From Lenzites betulinus (taxonomy: Eukaryota > Basidiomycota > Agaricomycetes > Polyporales > Polyporaceae), in contig JABYQU010000033.1 of the NCBI GenBank assembly GCA_022264855.1, forward strand, positions 310,001 to 374,000: a stretch of DNA of 64,000 bases, in the 5' to 3' direction. Below, piece after piece: positions 35,015 through 45,725 of the stretch (position 1 is its first letter; every line of letters begins with the position of its first letter). A program made the translations under genes and the position numbers. A model generated the notes under the pieces. That model searched no databases, was not told where the DNA came from, and saw only the letters and a list, made by a program, of their open reading frames with translations.

Positions 35015-36843
35015 ATGTCACCGCTTACCCTGGACTCAACGATTCTTGTTTTTGGCGGAGGCGGAACTATTGGGTCTTCGACGGCGCTCCATCTTGCGCG
35101 CAAAGGTTACCGAAACGTTCGAGTATTGGACGTTTACCCGATCCCCAGTGCGCAGAGCGCAGGAAATGACCTCAACAAGATCATGGGGACGAGCCTTCGC
35201 AATCCTGTGGACAAGCAGCTCAGTTACGAAGCTAACCACATGTGGTGAGGCTTCACTTTCCCCGGAAGCTTAGGTGCTTGATGTAGTACTGAGCGCTGAG
35301 CCTCGCATTAGGACAAATGACCCCACGTTCGCCCCCTATTATCACCAGACAGGACGTGTAAGTCGGCTTTGGAGAAAGAGTTGCGATCGTTGCTCATATC
35401 CTTCCCTTCAGCTAGATTGCTGCGGCTCCCCGGATGGCATTGAGGAGTTGCGGAGGACGATCAAAGAACTCAACGATGCCGGCTTGGGGGACACTGCCCA
35501 GTGGCTAGACAACGCGGAAGAAATTGGAAAACGTGTACCTTGGTTGGCTGCAAACGATATGCCTGTGAGTACGTTCCGCAGAACTGAATCTGCGCCCCCC
35601 TAACTTCCTGTGACATAGGGATGGAAAGGCATCTATTTCGCCGATGGAGGTTGGCTCGCTGCAGCGAAAGCCATCAACTCTGTAGGCCAGGAACTGGCCA
35701 AGCACGGCGTACAGTTTAGCTTTGGAGAGTAAGCTGCGATCCGACACCAGGGGTGAAAACGTTGTTGACGCCTCATAGATCTGGCGCCTTCGAACGTCTG
35801 CTCCTTTCCGAGGACGGGACCACCTGTGTGGGTGCGGTAGCCAGGGATGGCACGGAATACCCTGCCGACCGCGTCGTCCTGGCCACGGGCGCGTGGTCGC
35901 CGGCGCTGGTCGACCTTGAGGACCAGTGCTGCTCAAAGGTGAGACGTTCCGCGATCAACTGACGATAAGCACTCATCGTCTCTAGGCCTGGGTGTATGCG
36001 CACATGCAATTAACCCCAGAAGAGGTCGAGCAGTACAAGGGCTGCCCGGTCGTCTACAATGAGGACTTCGGCTTCTTCTTTGAGCCCAATGAGTACGCCT
36101 CCCTGCGTCGATTACAAAACTCAGTCCTGACGGTCCCCTTCATTCAGGTACGGCGTCATCAAAGTCTGCGATGAGTTCCCCGGTTTCTGTCGCTTCAAGA
36201 TGCATCAGCCCTTTGGCGCGCCAGCGCCGAAGCCTGTGTCCGTTCCGCGCTCGCATGCGAAGCACCCTACGGATACATTCCCGGATGCTTCCGAGGTCAC
36301 TGTGCGCAGGGCTATATCTACATTCCTCCCTCGTTTCAAGGATAAAGAGCTCTTCAACCGCTCTCTTTGCTGGTGCACGGACACGCCGGATGCGAACCTC
36401 CTGATCACGGAGGACCCGAGGTGGAAGAACTTCATCCTCGCCACCGGCGATAGCGGGTATGTATCTCACTTCCTGCCAATGTACTTCGTTGACCCTTACG
36501 TTACGCAGACATTCTTTCAAATTGCTTCCAAGCGTAGGTCAGTGACCATCGTCCAAATAACGGTGACTTATCCTATCCACAGATTGGAAAGCACGTCGTC
36601 GAGCTCCTCGAGGGCACACTCCAAGACAACCTACGGCAAGCATGGCGCTGGAGGCCGGGATCCGGAGATGCTCGCAAATCAAAACGTACAGCGCGAGCCC
36701 AAGACCTGTCTGAGGTCCCAGGGTGGAACCATGATGATAAGAAGCTTGAAGCCAACAAGGAGGACTCCAAGGAAACCCCCGCGACGGCCAACTCCATGAG
36801 CGCGATCGAGCCGTCGGGCACGTTCTGCTGTACAGTGCTGTAG
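35015..36843 (+). CDS. FAD-dependent fructosyl-amino-acid oxidase (amadoriase) family
   Basis: Nine exons (35015-35244, 35312-35357, 35412-35564, 35619-35728, 35779-35938, 35986-36092, 36148-36456, 36509-36533, 36583-36843) encode 466 aa. The FAD-binding motif VFGGGGTIGSSTALHLA is at the N-terminus, GWKGIYFADGGWLAAAKAI in the middle, and GVIKVCDEFPGF carries the Cys that binds FAD covalently in this family. The C-terminal part has GDSGHSFKLLPSIGKHVVE. Relatives oxidise glycated amino acids or N-methyl amino acids, releasing H2O2. They usually end in a peroxisomal SKL-like signal; this one ends FCCTVL, which instead resembles a CaaX prenylation box. The start has a GCCATGTC context; an in-frame ATG lies 54 nt upstream. 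Confidence 0.87.
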
Positions 36844-37576
36844 CCACTGCGAGTTCCTTTCTATTTCCCTTCCTTACCGAATACGCGTGGACATCGGCAC
36901 GGGTATCTGCTCCCAGCTAGTACGGCGCGTCAAACACTCGAAGCACTCGATCACGATCTCGCGAACTTCCTAGCCGGTATCGGGACGCGACATGGAATCA
37001 TAGAATTGAATTGTAAAAGGAGGCGGTAGAATTCTGTAGGAATGTACTTTACTGCACACAGCCGTCATGCGTAAAGGTACAAGAATATAAGCAATGTTAC
37101 TTGATGTCTCTTTGACTGCGTCTGAGACTCTCATACGGCAACCAGTGTCGGAATTCAGGAGACGAGGCGTATGCACACCTAATCATCGTATGCCAGACTT
37201 CGGTGGACGACGTGCTGATGGAGCCCAAAAGGTCATATTGGCCTCAATGAATAAGTAGGCATTCTCCGTACCATGTCGGCCAGACCACGATGGAGAAATG
37301 GGTAGCCAAAGGAAGAACAAGACTGGTCTGAAGCGCCGACTCAACCCTCGGTAGATCATGTCGAGTAGCATATGAAGTACGCCACCATGTCGGTGCTTGT
37401 ACATATCCACTTCGCAAAGGCACCGAGAGCAAGCACGAGAGCATCAACAGACAGCGTCAATAATATACAGCTCATAAACTATAGTCCCAACATCATGTAC
37501 AGCTTGAGTCCTAGCGCGCGGTAGCACACCATCCCAGCTCGTTCACGAAAAGAAACATGAAAACAAGGCAGCGTAC
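36844..37576. other. Convergent 3' flanks; contains repeat shared with the sedolisin B flank
   Basis: 733 bp between two stop codons. On the minus strand, about 37250-37560 is recognisably similar to the DNA downstream of sedolisin B (53379-53760), for example GTTTATGAGCTGTATATTAT and GAGAATGCCTAC. It is part of the duplicated segment rather than a gene. Confidence 0.65.
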
Positions 37577-39918
37577 TCAAGGCAGGATCAGCCACCGCTC
37601 TACGAGCCTCCGGAAGTTCGGCGTCCCGAGACCCGTCACCGGATCCCAGCCCCTCAACGCGGGGAAGCCATCCGTGCCGCACCCCGGGTTGCTCCCCACC
37701 GTGATGTCATTGAACGCGCCCGCGAACAGGTTTGAGTAGATCTACCATCCCCAGCCACCGTCAGCACCGCGACGCACCCCCTAGCATCAGACAGGACAGG
37801 AACACTTACCGCGGGGTTGATCCACCCAACAGGCGACTTCCCGTGCCACAGCCGCGCGTCGTTCACGGCCGTGAGGATCGCCGCAAAGATCGCCGTCGAA
37901 GCCCGCGTGCCGTTGCCTGTGACGAGCGTGAACTCGCCATCGACGACGCTGACGGTCGGAAATCCGTTCGCGGAGACGTCTGGGATACCGCGCCCGGAGC
38001 TGTTGAAGAGCTTCGGGTCGACGCGGTCCCCGAGCCGCTTGAGGTATTCCTCGACGTGCCTGTGCTGGAATCGGGGCCGCAGGAACACGTTTGAGAAGCC
38101 GCCGCCAGAACCGAAGGACATTGTGGCGATCTCGGGGTCGTACACCTGAGCAGGGGAAGCGGGTGCATGTGAGCGATACTGGTAGAATGTAATTGGTGTG
38201 ACGAGAGACGGAGACGTACTGATTTTCCCGGGGCGACTTGGGTCGCGCCGACGGCGGTTACGTACGGGCAGGTCGAGGGGAAGTTGGGGGCGAATGCGCC
38301 AGGGCCGCTTATGGCGGTCCCGTTATCAGCTAGACACAGGCCTGCGTCCGACTCAACGCCATTGTTGCCCGATTCGTACAGGAATGTGACGCCCATCATC
38401 GACAACTGGGCCATGGCGCTGGTCAGTATTTGTGTTGCATCGTGGATGCCGCGCTACGGATGCGTGCGGACAAACCTTGCCATACTCCATGCACTGGCGC
38501 TCCATGTAGGACTGCGGGGCGCGCTCTCCACCGAAATTGAAGGATATGGAGATCACGTTGGCGGCTGGGGTGCCCCCGCACTGCTTTTGGACGAGCAAGG
38601 GGCCATCTACCGCACGGTCGTCGTCGCCCTCGACCGCGCAGTAGCTGCCGTCCAACGCATCCAGGAGAAAGTTGGGACTACCACCTGCAGATCAATGCGA
38701 TGCGAGTGAGACACCTTTTAGGAAGGCATGATCTGGGTGAACGCACCTCCTCCGATCTGGTACATGGTGACATCCTGTTTCTCGCCGAGGAGACCCATGA
38801 CAAGCTGGAAATGTAGGTCAGCTTGCGCAATGTGCAATGGGTTTGTGTCAGTGAAGTTGGGCGGTTCTGCGGTACCGCGTTAGTATTCTTCGATGTCATA
38901 TCTCGAGTGAGATACACTTACGCATTCCATGATCGATGTCGAAGAACACCGGGACGTTGCAAGCAGCATCGGGGTTGAACGCGTCGAGAAAGATCTCGAG
39001 GTCATCGGTATTCAATTTATCCTTCAGCGGTTCCACTAAGGGTTGACGTAGTCAGTACACCATAAACATCAAATGCCAGATATTGTATTCACTGATCCCA
39101 ATTGAGTTGCGGTGTGTCGCTCGGAGATTTGGGTAGAAGTTGTACAGCTCCCGGAAGCATTCGATAGTGGCGGCCTTGTCGCATTCGCTGGCATGATGGG
39201 TAGGCCTCCACTAAAACACGCGGCATCAGCCAAGACCCAACACAATGTCGAGAAAGTTAATCCAACCCACATTCTTCGGGAGCTTCGGTTCCCTATGCGG
39301 TCTGTGCGGCCATGCATCCCACGCCAGGCTCCGCTTGTGGTTCCCATGCTCTTCCAGCTTCGCCGTCTCAAGAACAAGTGTCGGCGCGACAAGATCGACA
39401 TGCTCGCGCACGTGTTCGGGAAGGTGGTACCCATGGTGGCACCCGATCTCCTCGGACCCGTCCTCGTGCTGGTACACATAGTACTCCGCCGCGAGCAGCC
39501 GCTCTGCCTCCGCAACGCTTACATTCACGAGCATGTACGAATGGTCGTTGCTCATCTGCACGCGCGCCGCATCGATCCCGTCCGCCGTGAGCCACGAGCG
39601 CACCGCGTCTTGCGACTGCGCAGATGGGCGGAACGTGTTCGCGACGCGGGATGGCGTCCACCATTTGCCGTAGTTTGGTGACTGCGGGTCCGCGATGTCG
39701 AGCAGGTAGTCGTCGAGCAGGTGTATGTTGGCCTGCTTGAGGGCGATGCTCAGCGGGAGCGTCGTGTCGGGATCTGCGCGTCGGTGGAGAGACCATCGGT
39801 GCGGAAGCGCATCGAGGCGTTCGTGCAGGACGCGTCGGACGGGCGGTGTCGACAGAGCGCTAGCTTCCCCGGTGGCGATGGTCGCGAAGACGGAGAAGAG
39901 AAGGTGTGAAGAGACCAT
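37577..39918 (-). CDS. Sedolisin (S53) homologue with all catalytic residues replaced
   Basis: Eight exons (39918-39271, 39210-39093, 39035-38922, 38866-38747, 38684-38476, 38405-38220, 38145-37810, 37741-37577) encode 631 aa with no frameshift or stop. It has a hydrophobic signal peptide, a pro-domain (PPVRRVLHERLDAL...) and a tripeptidyl-peptidase-like domain. Aligned with copy B, the Glu and Asp of the E-x-x-x-D motif are Gln and His (QADLH, about residues 308-312). The oxyanion Asp of SGDNG is Asn (SGNNG, about 417) and the nucleophile Ser of GTSAST is Arg (GTRAST, about 546). The calcium site (NDITVGSNPGCGTDGF) is kept. Family members are secreted acid proteases; this one should be inactive. 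Splice sites are all conventional. Confidence 0.9.
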
Positions 39919-41626
39919 CGTTAGGATTCAGAAAGCCAGAGAAGGTGATGCAAAACAAAACAGAACAAGAAAGCGGACGAGGAGCAGGTCCGTGCAAAAG
40001 CACTCGACGGGCTTGGCGGTGAATGTTGCGTCTGCAAACCAGAGTGAGCTTATGTAGTGTGTTGGCCAGAAGTGTACATCGAGAGACAGAACCGAGCGGA
40101 ACAAAGCTAGCCAGGGCCTCAGAGGCACCTACATGCCGAAAGGCTGTAGCCCACAGCCGGAATCCATTCTTCACTGACACCGAGTCATCAGGACTTGGGC
40201 ATGTCGTCAGGGTGAGATTACGGCCCTGTCCTAGCCTGGTGGTACGCTGCAGTACGGTTTCGCATGAGCGGCGAGAACTAGGCGGGCTTGAGACATCGTA
40301 GGCTCCAGAAGCAGAAGCAGAAGCCAGAGTCCTCGCTTGCATATCATCATAAGTTCTGAGAACGACGCGCGATAGCATCGCCTCGTGCCGGCGTTCATAC
40401 CGCGAGACGGGACCTCGTCTTGGCAGGGCTTTCATGCGCGCATGTGTGGTGTATGAGGGCTCTTTCCTGCAACAGGGTGTCGTTATCAGACGTACTCATA
40501 TAAGAGGGGATGTGGGCGAGAGCAGGCAGTGCACATACCCAACACTGGTGGCATACCGTTGCGGGATAGATCTGACAGTGAGATGGGCAGAAGGAAGCCG
40601 AGGCTTTCGCACTTATGTTACTAATTCGTGGCGGCTACCGCTGGCCACCGTTGGCACGCAGCTCAACATGAACGTTGTACCTTGTTACTTTGGGCGCCGT
40701 ATTTCGTGATCGTATTGATATACGCAGGATGTGGTGGCGAGTTGACAGCCTGAGGATGACTGTATGAACACTATTGACTGCCGGGGGCGGGGCAGTATAG
40801 ATATACAACGTCGGAGTGTCAACTGCTACTGATTTTACTTATGCATACTGTACTGGTATGACGAAGCTGCGGAGTCCGGCAACTCCGCTCGACGGTTATA
40901 ACCGCAACTTCAAACATCCCATGTTCTCGTTGACGTTCCTTCACTGGCATTGACATGAACAGTGCATGTGCGGCGTATGTATGCCACTTGTTCCTCTTAG
41001 GGACGTCCATCTCTCTAGCTTCCGCAATTTAGATGACGTGGGGCGTTCCCTCGATTCTTGACGTTATAACTTATGTCGTCAAACTTACCCATCTACCGGA
41101 CAGTGAACTCTGCAGACAGCCAAGAGACGAGAGCATATACAGCTACATTCACAGCGTCAAGAGTCTCTGCGCGCGAGGACACCCGCACTTGCCCCTCCGC
41201 CCGCAAATGTACTACAAACAAAGAAATATGCACAAAAGAAAAAGGAACCGAAAGCGCGGCGTCGTGCGTGAGGCGACGCGCAGGGCTACTGACATGTGCT
41301 AAGGGTTCGTAAAAGTATAAGTGTATGTGCTACGAAATGTCGAAATGTCGTGCAAAGTCCGGAGTGAACACGAAGGAGAAACGGGGCGGCGCGGGTCCAA
41401 TGTACGGGTGCGGTATACGTATAGATATGCGTGCGTGCGAGTGGTGCGTATGGACAGCATGGCGAGGGTGGAGGAGCGAGCGAGCGAGCGAGGCGACGTG
41501 TGGATGCGTGATGCGTAAGGCAGCGACGTTAGGCGGCATCAGGGAGGGTGGTAGGAGGACGCGGTCGCGAGGGGGGACGGCAGCGGGGACAACGTGACAG
41601 AGCTCTGAACACGCACGGGCTTAGAA
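39919..41626. other. Intergenic, 5' flank of sedolisin A
   Basis: About 1.7 kb. The first ~90 bp upstream of sedolisin A resemble the copy B leader (shared TTTCTTGTTCTGTTTT), and the copy B TATA box aligns with a degenerate CATAAGC here. The rest has only short frames. A small GAGC/GCGA microsatellite lies at about 41474-41493. No other gene supported. Confidence 0.55.
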
Positions 41627-44194
41627 CTACAAGATGCCCCACGCAAGCGCCGCCGCACACGCCCCCGCAGCGACAGCGGTCCACTCCGCGCGGGCGCGGG
41701 GCGCGCCGCTCACCGACCAGCCCTCGGGCACCCCGAGCGTGACGGAGATCTGGGGCGCGGTGCTGACGCTCGTGAGCGTGTGGCCGCTGGTGTCGGTGAG
41801 GATGAATGTCGCGACGGTCGGGCTGGGGGTGATCGCGGGGAGCGCGGTCGCGTTCGTGTGCTTCGACGCGAGCAGCGGCTTATACGTGCTCGTCGCGAGG
41901 CCGCTCTGGACGAGCTCGCCGCGGGTCGCAGGCACGGAGGTGTTGAAGGTGTATGGGGGCACCGTTGGCGACGGCGTCGCGAGGAGGAAGTTGGGGAGCG
42001 TCGTGGCGACCGTGGCGGAGTAGGACGCGAGGAAGGATGCGACTTCCGCGGCAGATTCGGGCACGACGGGCGCGGTCGTGTTTGCGCGGGGGTAGAAGCC
42101 GATCATGGGCGACTCTTTGCTGTTGATGCCGAAGCTGAGGGTTGAGGATATTAGTGACTTGAGTGGGTAACGAAACCCCTATCTATAGCTTACCTGTAGA
42201 TCGAATATACCGTTCTAAGGAACGGCGAACCTAAAAACGTTATAGTTTGAGTGATAGACATATCCATCTGTAGCAAGTTCACCTACCCAGCTGCCAGTCG
42301 ATACCATCGGAGCTCGGGGGATTCGCCCGCGGCCACGAAAGGCACAGGTTTGGGTTCCCGGATGCGGGACCGATGAGGTAATCAGTGGGCTGGAGCACAA
42401 AGTCCTGGCCTCTATTCGACCATCCACCAATCAGCCTCGTGCACAAACATTCATAGAGCTACATACCCAAAGTTGAACGCCATCGTCTCCTCAGTGTCGC
42501 AAGGCACGACCCACTGGCCAGTGCCTGAAATGAAAGAACCCGGGAAGCATGCATCAGCACGAAGATGGCGCATAATGAAAAAGGCACGCACCATCGTCCA
42601 CGAGGCGTGCCCCGGAAATAAGGGAGAATATCCGCAAGACCTGCACGAGCTCCGCGGTCAGCTTCGGACGCGCCACAGACGCCCATTCCGCATTCAGGGC
42701 GGACATAGCTACCTATGGCACTCACGTCCTGGTATGGACCATAGATCCCGGCGGTCCCCCTGTCAGGCACAGCAGCGTGTAGTGGAGCGAAGAGCGAAGC
42801 ATGGTCAGCGACATGAGCAGACACATGGCAGATTAGCCTATGCAGGTGGAGCAGGCACGCACACGTCGAGCAGCGCGAGCGAGGAGTTCAGGGTCTGGGC
42901 GGGGTACGTCGGCTCCGGGGTTACAAGCGTTCCGTTTACCTATGTGGGATGTGGGTCCACGCTGCGCACACACAACTGCCATTCATTCGCTGACGTACCG
43001 AAACGCCGCTTAGGACGAGCGCCCACTGCAGGTAGGACGAGGTGTTGCTCTCGGCCGCGAACGGCGCGAACGGCACGACCTCGTTCCATTCGATCAGGCT
43101 CCGGTTCGTCACCACCGTACCGTCAATAGCGCCTTCCGAGGCGTAAGCGACAGCGCGGACTCCGCGCAGGTAGAATACCGCAACGCACCTAATGACAACG
43201 TGCCGCTGTTGTCCCGCGTCAGGCTCAGCCCGAACAGCGGATAGTCGAGCTGCCCCTGCTGCGCCAAGGTCGCGAAATAGGGCGTCGCTATTTGCGGCGA
43301 GTGAGGCCAAGAGGCTATTTACGGCGAACAAGGCGGCCTACCGTTGACAGCAGCGCTGCTGGCGATCGACGAGAGGCGGGGGAATCCCAGTCCGAACACA
43401 CCGCTTACCTCGTCAGTAAAACGCACGTCGGAGGAGGTCACCAGGCCTGGAGATAGTGACTGTCAATATCGGTCCCGGGGTATTGCAACCGACGTGCGTT
43501 CGCGGCTGTGTTCCCGTGCGGCATCCGCAGCAGGACCTTGCGACGCTCGGGCAGACGCAGAAAAGCGCAGCGCACTCACCGAGAGCCTGGTTTGCGACGG
43601 TCAGATTGCCAATGGTCACCGTCTCCTGCGCGACAAACCCCTGAGCACCTTTAACGAGAGAATATGAGCTCGGGGCAATAGGGGAGAAGGATAGACATGA
43701 CGCACTGGTGGAATCGGCATAGCTGACGTTGAACACTGTCGCGTTCGAGTTCACAGAAACGAATGTCGGGCTCTCGAAAGCGAGGGGGTACTTGGGGACG
43801 TTGCATGCGCTGGAGGTACAGGCTGAGGAGACGAGCCAGAGGTCCGCGGAAGCGGTGTCAAGTGAAAGACGGAGGGAGACCTTGCCGACTTCCGCGAGGG
43901 CGTAGTACGTTCTGCACGAGGGCCAGTTATCGCGCGGTACATGTAGCCGAGGGTGCGGGACACTCACTGTCTGTCCGAGGCGAAAGTAACGGGGAGGATA
44001 GTCGAGTTATCCGTCGGAGGCAAGTTGGTGACTATGCCCTCGAGGGTCTGGCGGGACTGTAGACGGTTGCTGCCGGTGCTCACGAGTCTCCTGCGCATGT
44101 CTGGCCTCCAACGGCCGGCGATGGCGGGGCCTTGGATGGCGTAGGTGCCATCGAGGAAGGCGAGGACGGAGAGCAGGAGGAACAAGGGCAGCAT
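41627..44194 (-). CDS. Secreted pepsin-like aspartic protease with GPI-anchor-like C-terminus
   Basis: Thirteen exons (44194-43968, 43911-43706, 43648-43580, 43446-43342, 43287-43189, 43132-42999, 42939-42863, 42759-42726, 42640-42592, 42524-42467, 42411-42287, 42230-42194, 42134-41627) encode 575 aa. A clear signal peptide (MLPLFLLLSVLAFLDGTYA) precedes a pro-region. The two active-site motifs are DTASADLWLVSS and LLDVGTAGIYGPYQD, so both Asp are present but the usual DTG triplets read DTA and DVG. Other A1 landmarks are YADSTSAQGFVAQETV, GVFGLGFPRLSSI and GQWVVPCDT. The last ~160 residues are Ser/Thr/Pro-rich and end in a short hydrophobic tail, typical of GPI-anchored yapsin-like proteases on the cell surface. 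Confidence 0.87.
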
Positions 44195-44524
44195 GTCGGG
44201 CGCAGAGATGCCTAGAGATGCTGAGCCTGGAAGAAAAAGCTCAGCAAGTAGCGTGCATGCGCGCGGGATGATTATAACGGTTCTGGGGTAGTAACGGGGG
44301 AAAGAACGGGGGAAGGGAAAAGAGCGGCGTTGTAGTACGGCACAGGATCCGGTGAACGCTGCGCCAATTGGTACCTCCGGCGTCTAACGCGTTGGTCCGA
44401 ACAACACGGGGTCAATGTTCCTTACGTAACATGTACAGCTAGAACCCTAATCATCTGGAATTGGCTGTTAATGGTATTTAGAGCGCCTCAGAATCCAGTG
44501 ATGTGATTAGTTCACATAGCTTTA
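44195..44524. promoter_or_regulatory. Upstream region of the aspartic protease gene, left of the MITE
   Basis: 330 bp between the protease start and the left end of the inverted-repeat element. No gene; expected to hold the protease core promoter. Confidence 0.5.
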
Positions 44525-45521
44525 CACAGGTGCACACGATTCCTCTGGAATCCAGGTGGTAAAAAAAGTCAATGAAATACGGATGGCAAAGCCAGTGGAT
44601 TCCAGGTGGAAACCAGTGGCTGCCACCGGTGCGGCAGGCCAGCTAAATCCCAGTGGTTACATAGGTTAATTCCATTAGAAACCCATCAAGCCCTTCTGCG
44701 CGAGTCTCTTGCAGCTGGCTCATTGGCTGTCGAAAATGGACCTCGCGCCAGAGATCATTAATAATCAGCGCGCAGCGCTCGCGCGGCGTCACTCGACCGA
44801 GTCCATGCGCGCTTGGGACTTATATTCTTCTCTCACTCTCACTCTCATATTCGTGCCAGCTGGCACTATTTCTCGCGCATGCACTCGCCCTCCTCCCTTA
44901 AGCGTCACTACTAGACAACAACACACCCGGTCGTTTGACGTTTGGCCGCCGTGGATGGCACGGCATATATCGGGTGAGTCGCCTTTGAGCTGGCAAATAG
45001 ACTGTATTCTATAGGCATCAATATCGGTGTATCATACCTTGGGGCAGGGGTGCCAGGGGCCGGCCGAGACACTCTGAGCTCGGAGTGCATCCCTGGCGGA
45101 GGAGCCGCACGACTGCGGTGACCACAACATCTTTGGTGATAACGTCGATGCACCCCGGCTGACGCTTCAGTCACTGTAGCTCACACTTGGCGTCGTGGAG
45201 CTAGTCTAGTATTGTCCATTACATCCTCTTCTAAAATATATCTATTGCAAGCATCTGTGTACGCGCATCTCGAGAATTGCGGGCACGGACCTGCGCGGAC
45301 GAATTGGTAGCCCCAGCCTGCGCCCGCCGGGAGTGCACTGGGGCTACGCGTATTACCATATATATCGACATTTTCGGCCCCATGCCCCAGGTGGTAAGGT
45401 TGCTGGTTTCGAGCTGGGCGATCCAGTGGAATTGAGCTGGCCTGCCGCACCAGCTGGGTCGGCGCTGGATATTGGCGTCCATCAAGCCACCTGGATTCCA
45501 GAGGAATCATGATCACCTGTG
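44525..45521. mobile_element. MITE-like element with long imperfect inverted repeats and TA flanks
   Basis: The ends CACAGGTG...CACCTGTG are each bordered by TA. The outer ~35 bp of both ends match when inverted except for a 6-bp patch (both contain ATTCCTCTGGAATCCAGGTG). A second inverted block farther in (GGTGCGGCAGGCCAGCT, near 44628 and 45437) extends the symmetry to over 70-100 bp. The ~1-kb interior has no transposase-like frame. A TA target site suggests mobilisation by a Tc1/mariner-type enzyme, which is inference. It sits in the divergent region between the aspartic protease and the phosphatase. Confidence 0.78.
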
Positions 45522-45725
45522 TACTCATCAATATTTGTTGAACATTAACGTACTTGACCTTTGGGGATATCGAGACCAATTGTAACAGTAATGGTAGCAG
45601 TATACATCGCCATCCTTTCAACCGTCGGCTCCCACCTGCTTCCACTCAGCCGACGTGTCCCATTCTTCAAAGCTTCCAGCTTCCAGCTCAAGCCTCCGCA
45701 CATGCTGCTATAATAAACTCGCACA

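Noticed and set aside
41460..41500. GAGC/GCGA tandem tract as a regulatory repeat
   Set aside because: Only about five short units in an intergenic region; an ordinary microsatellite.
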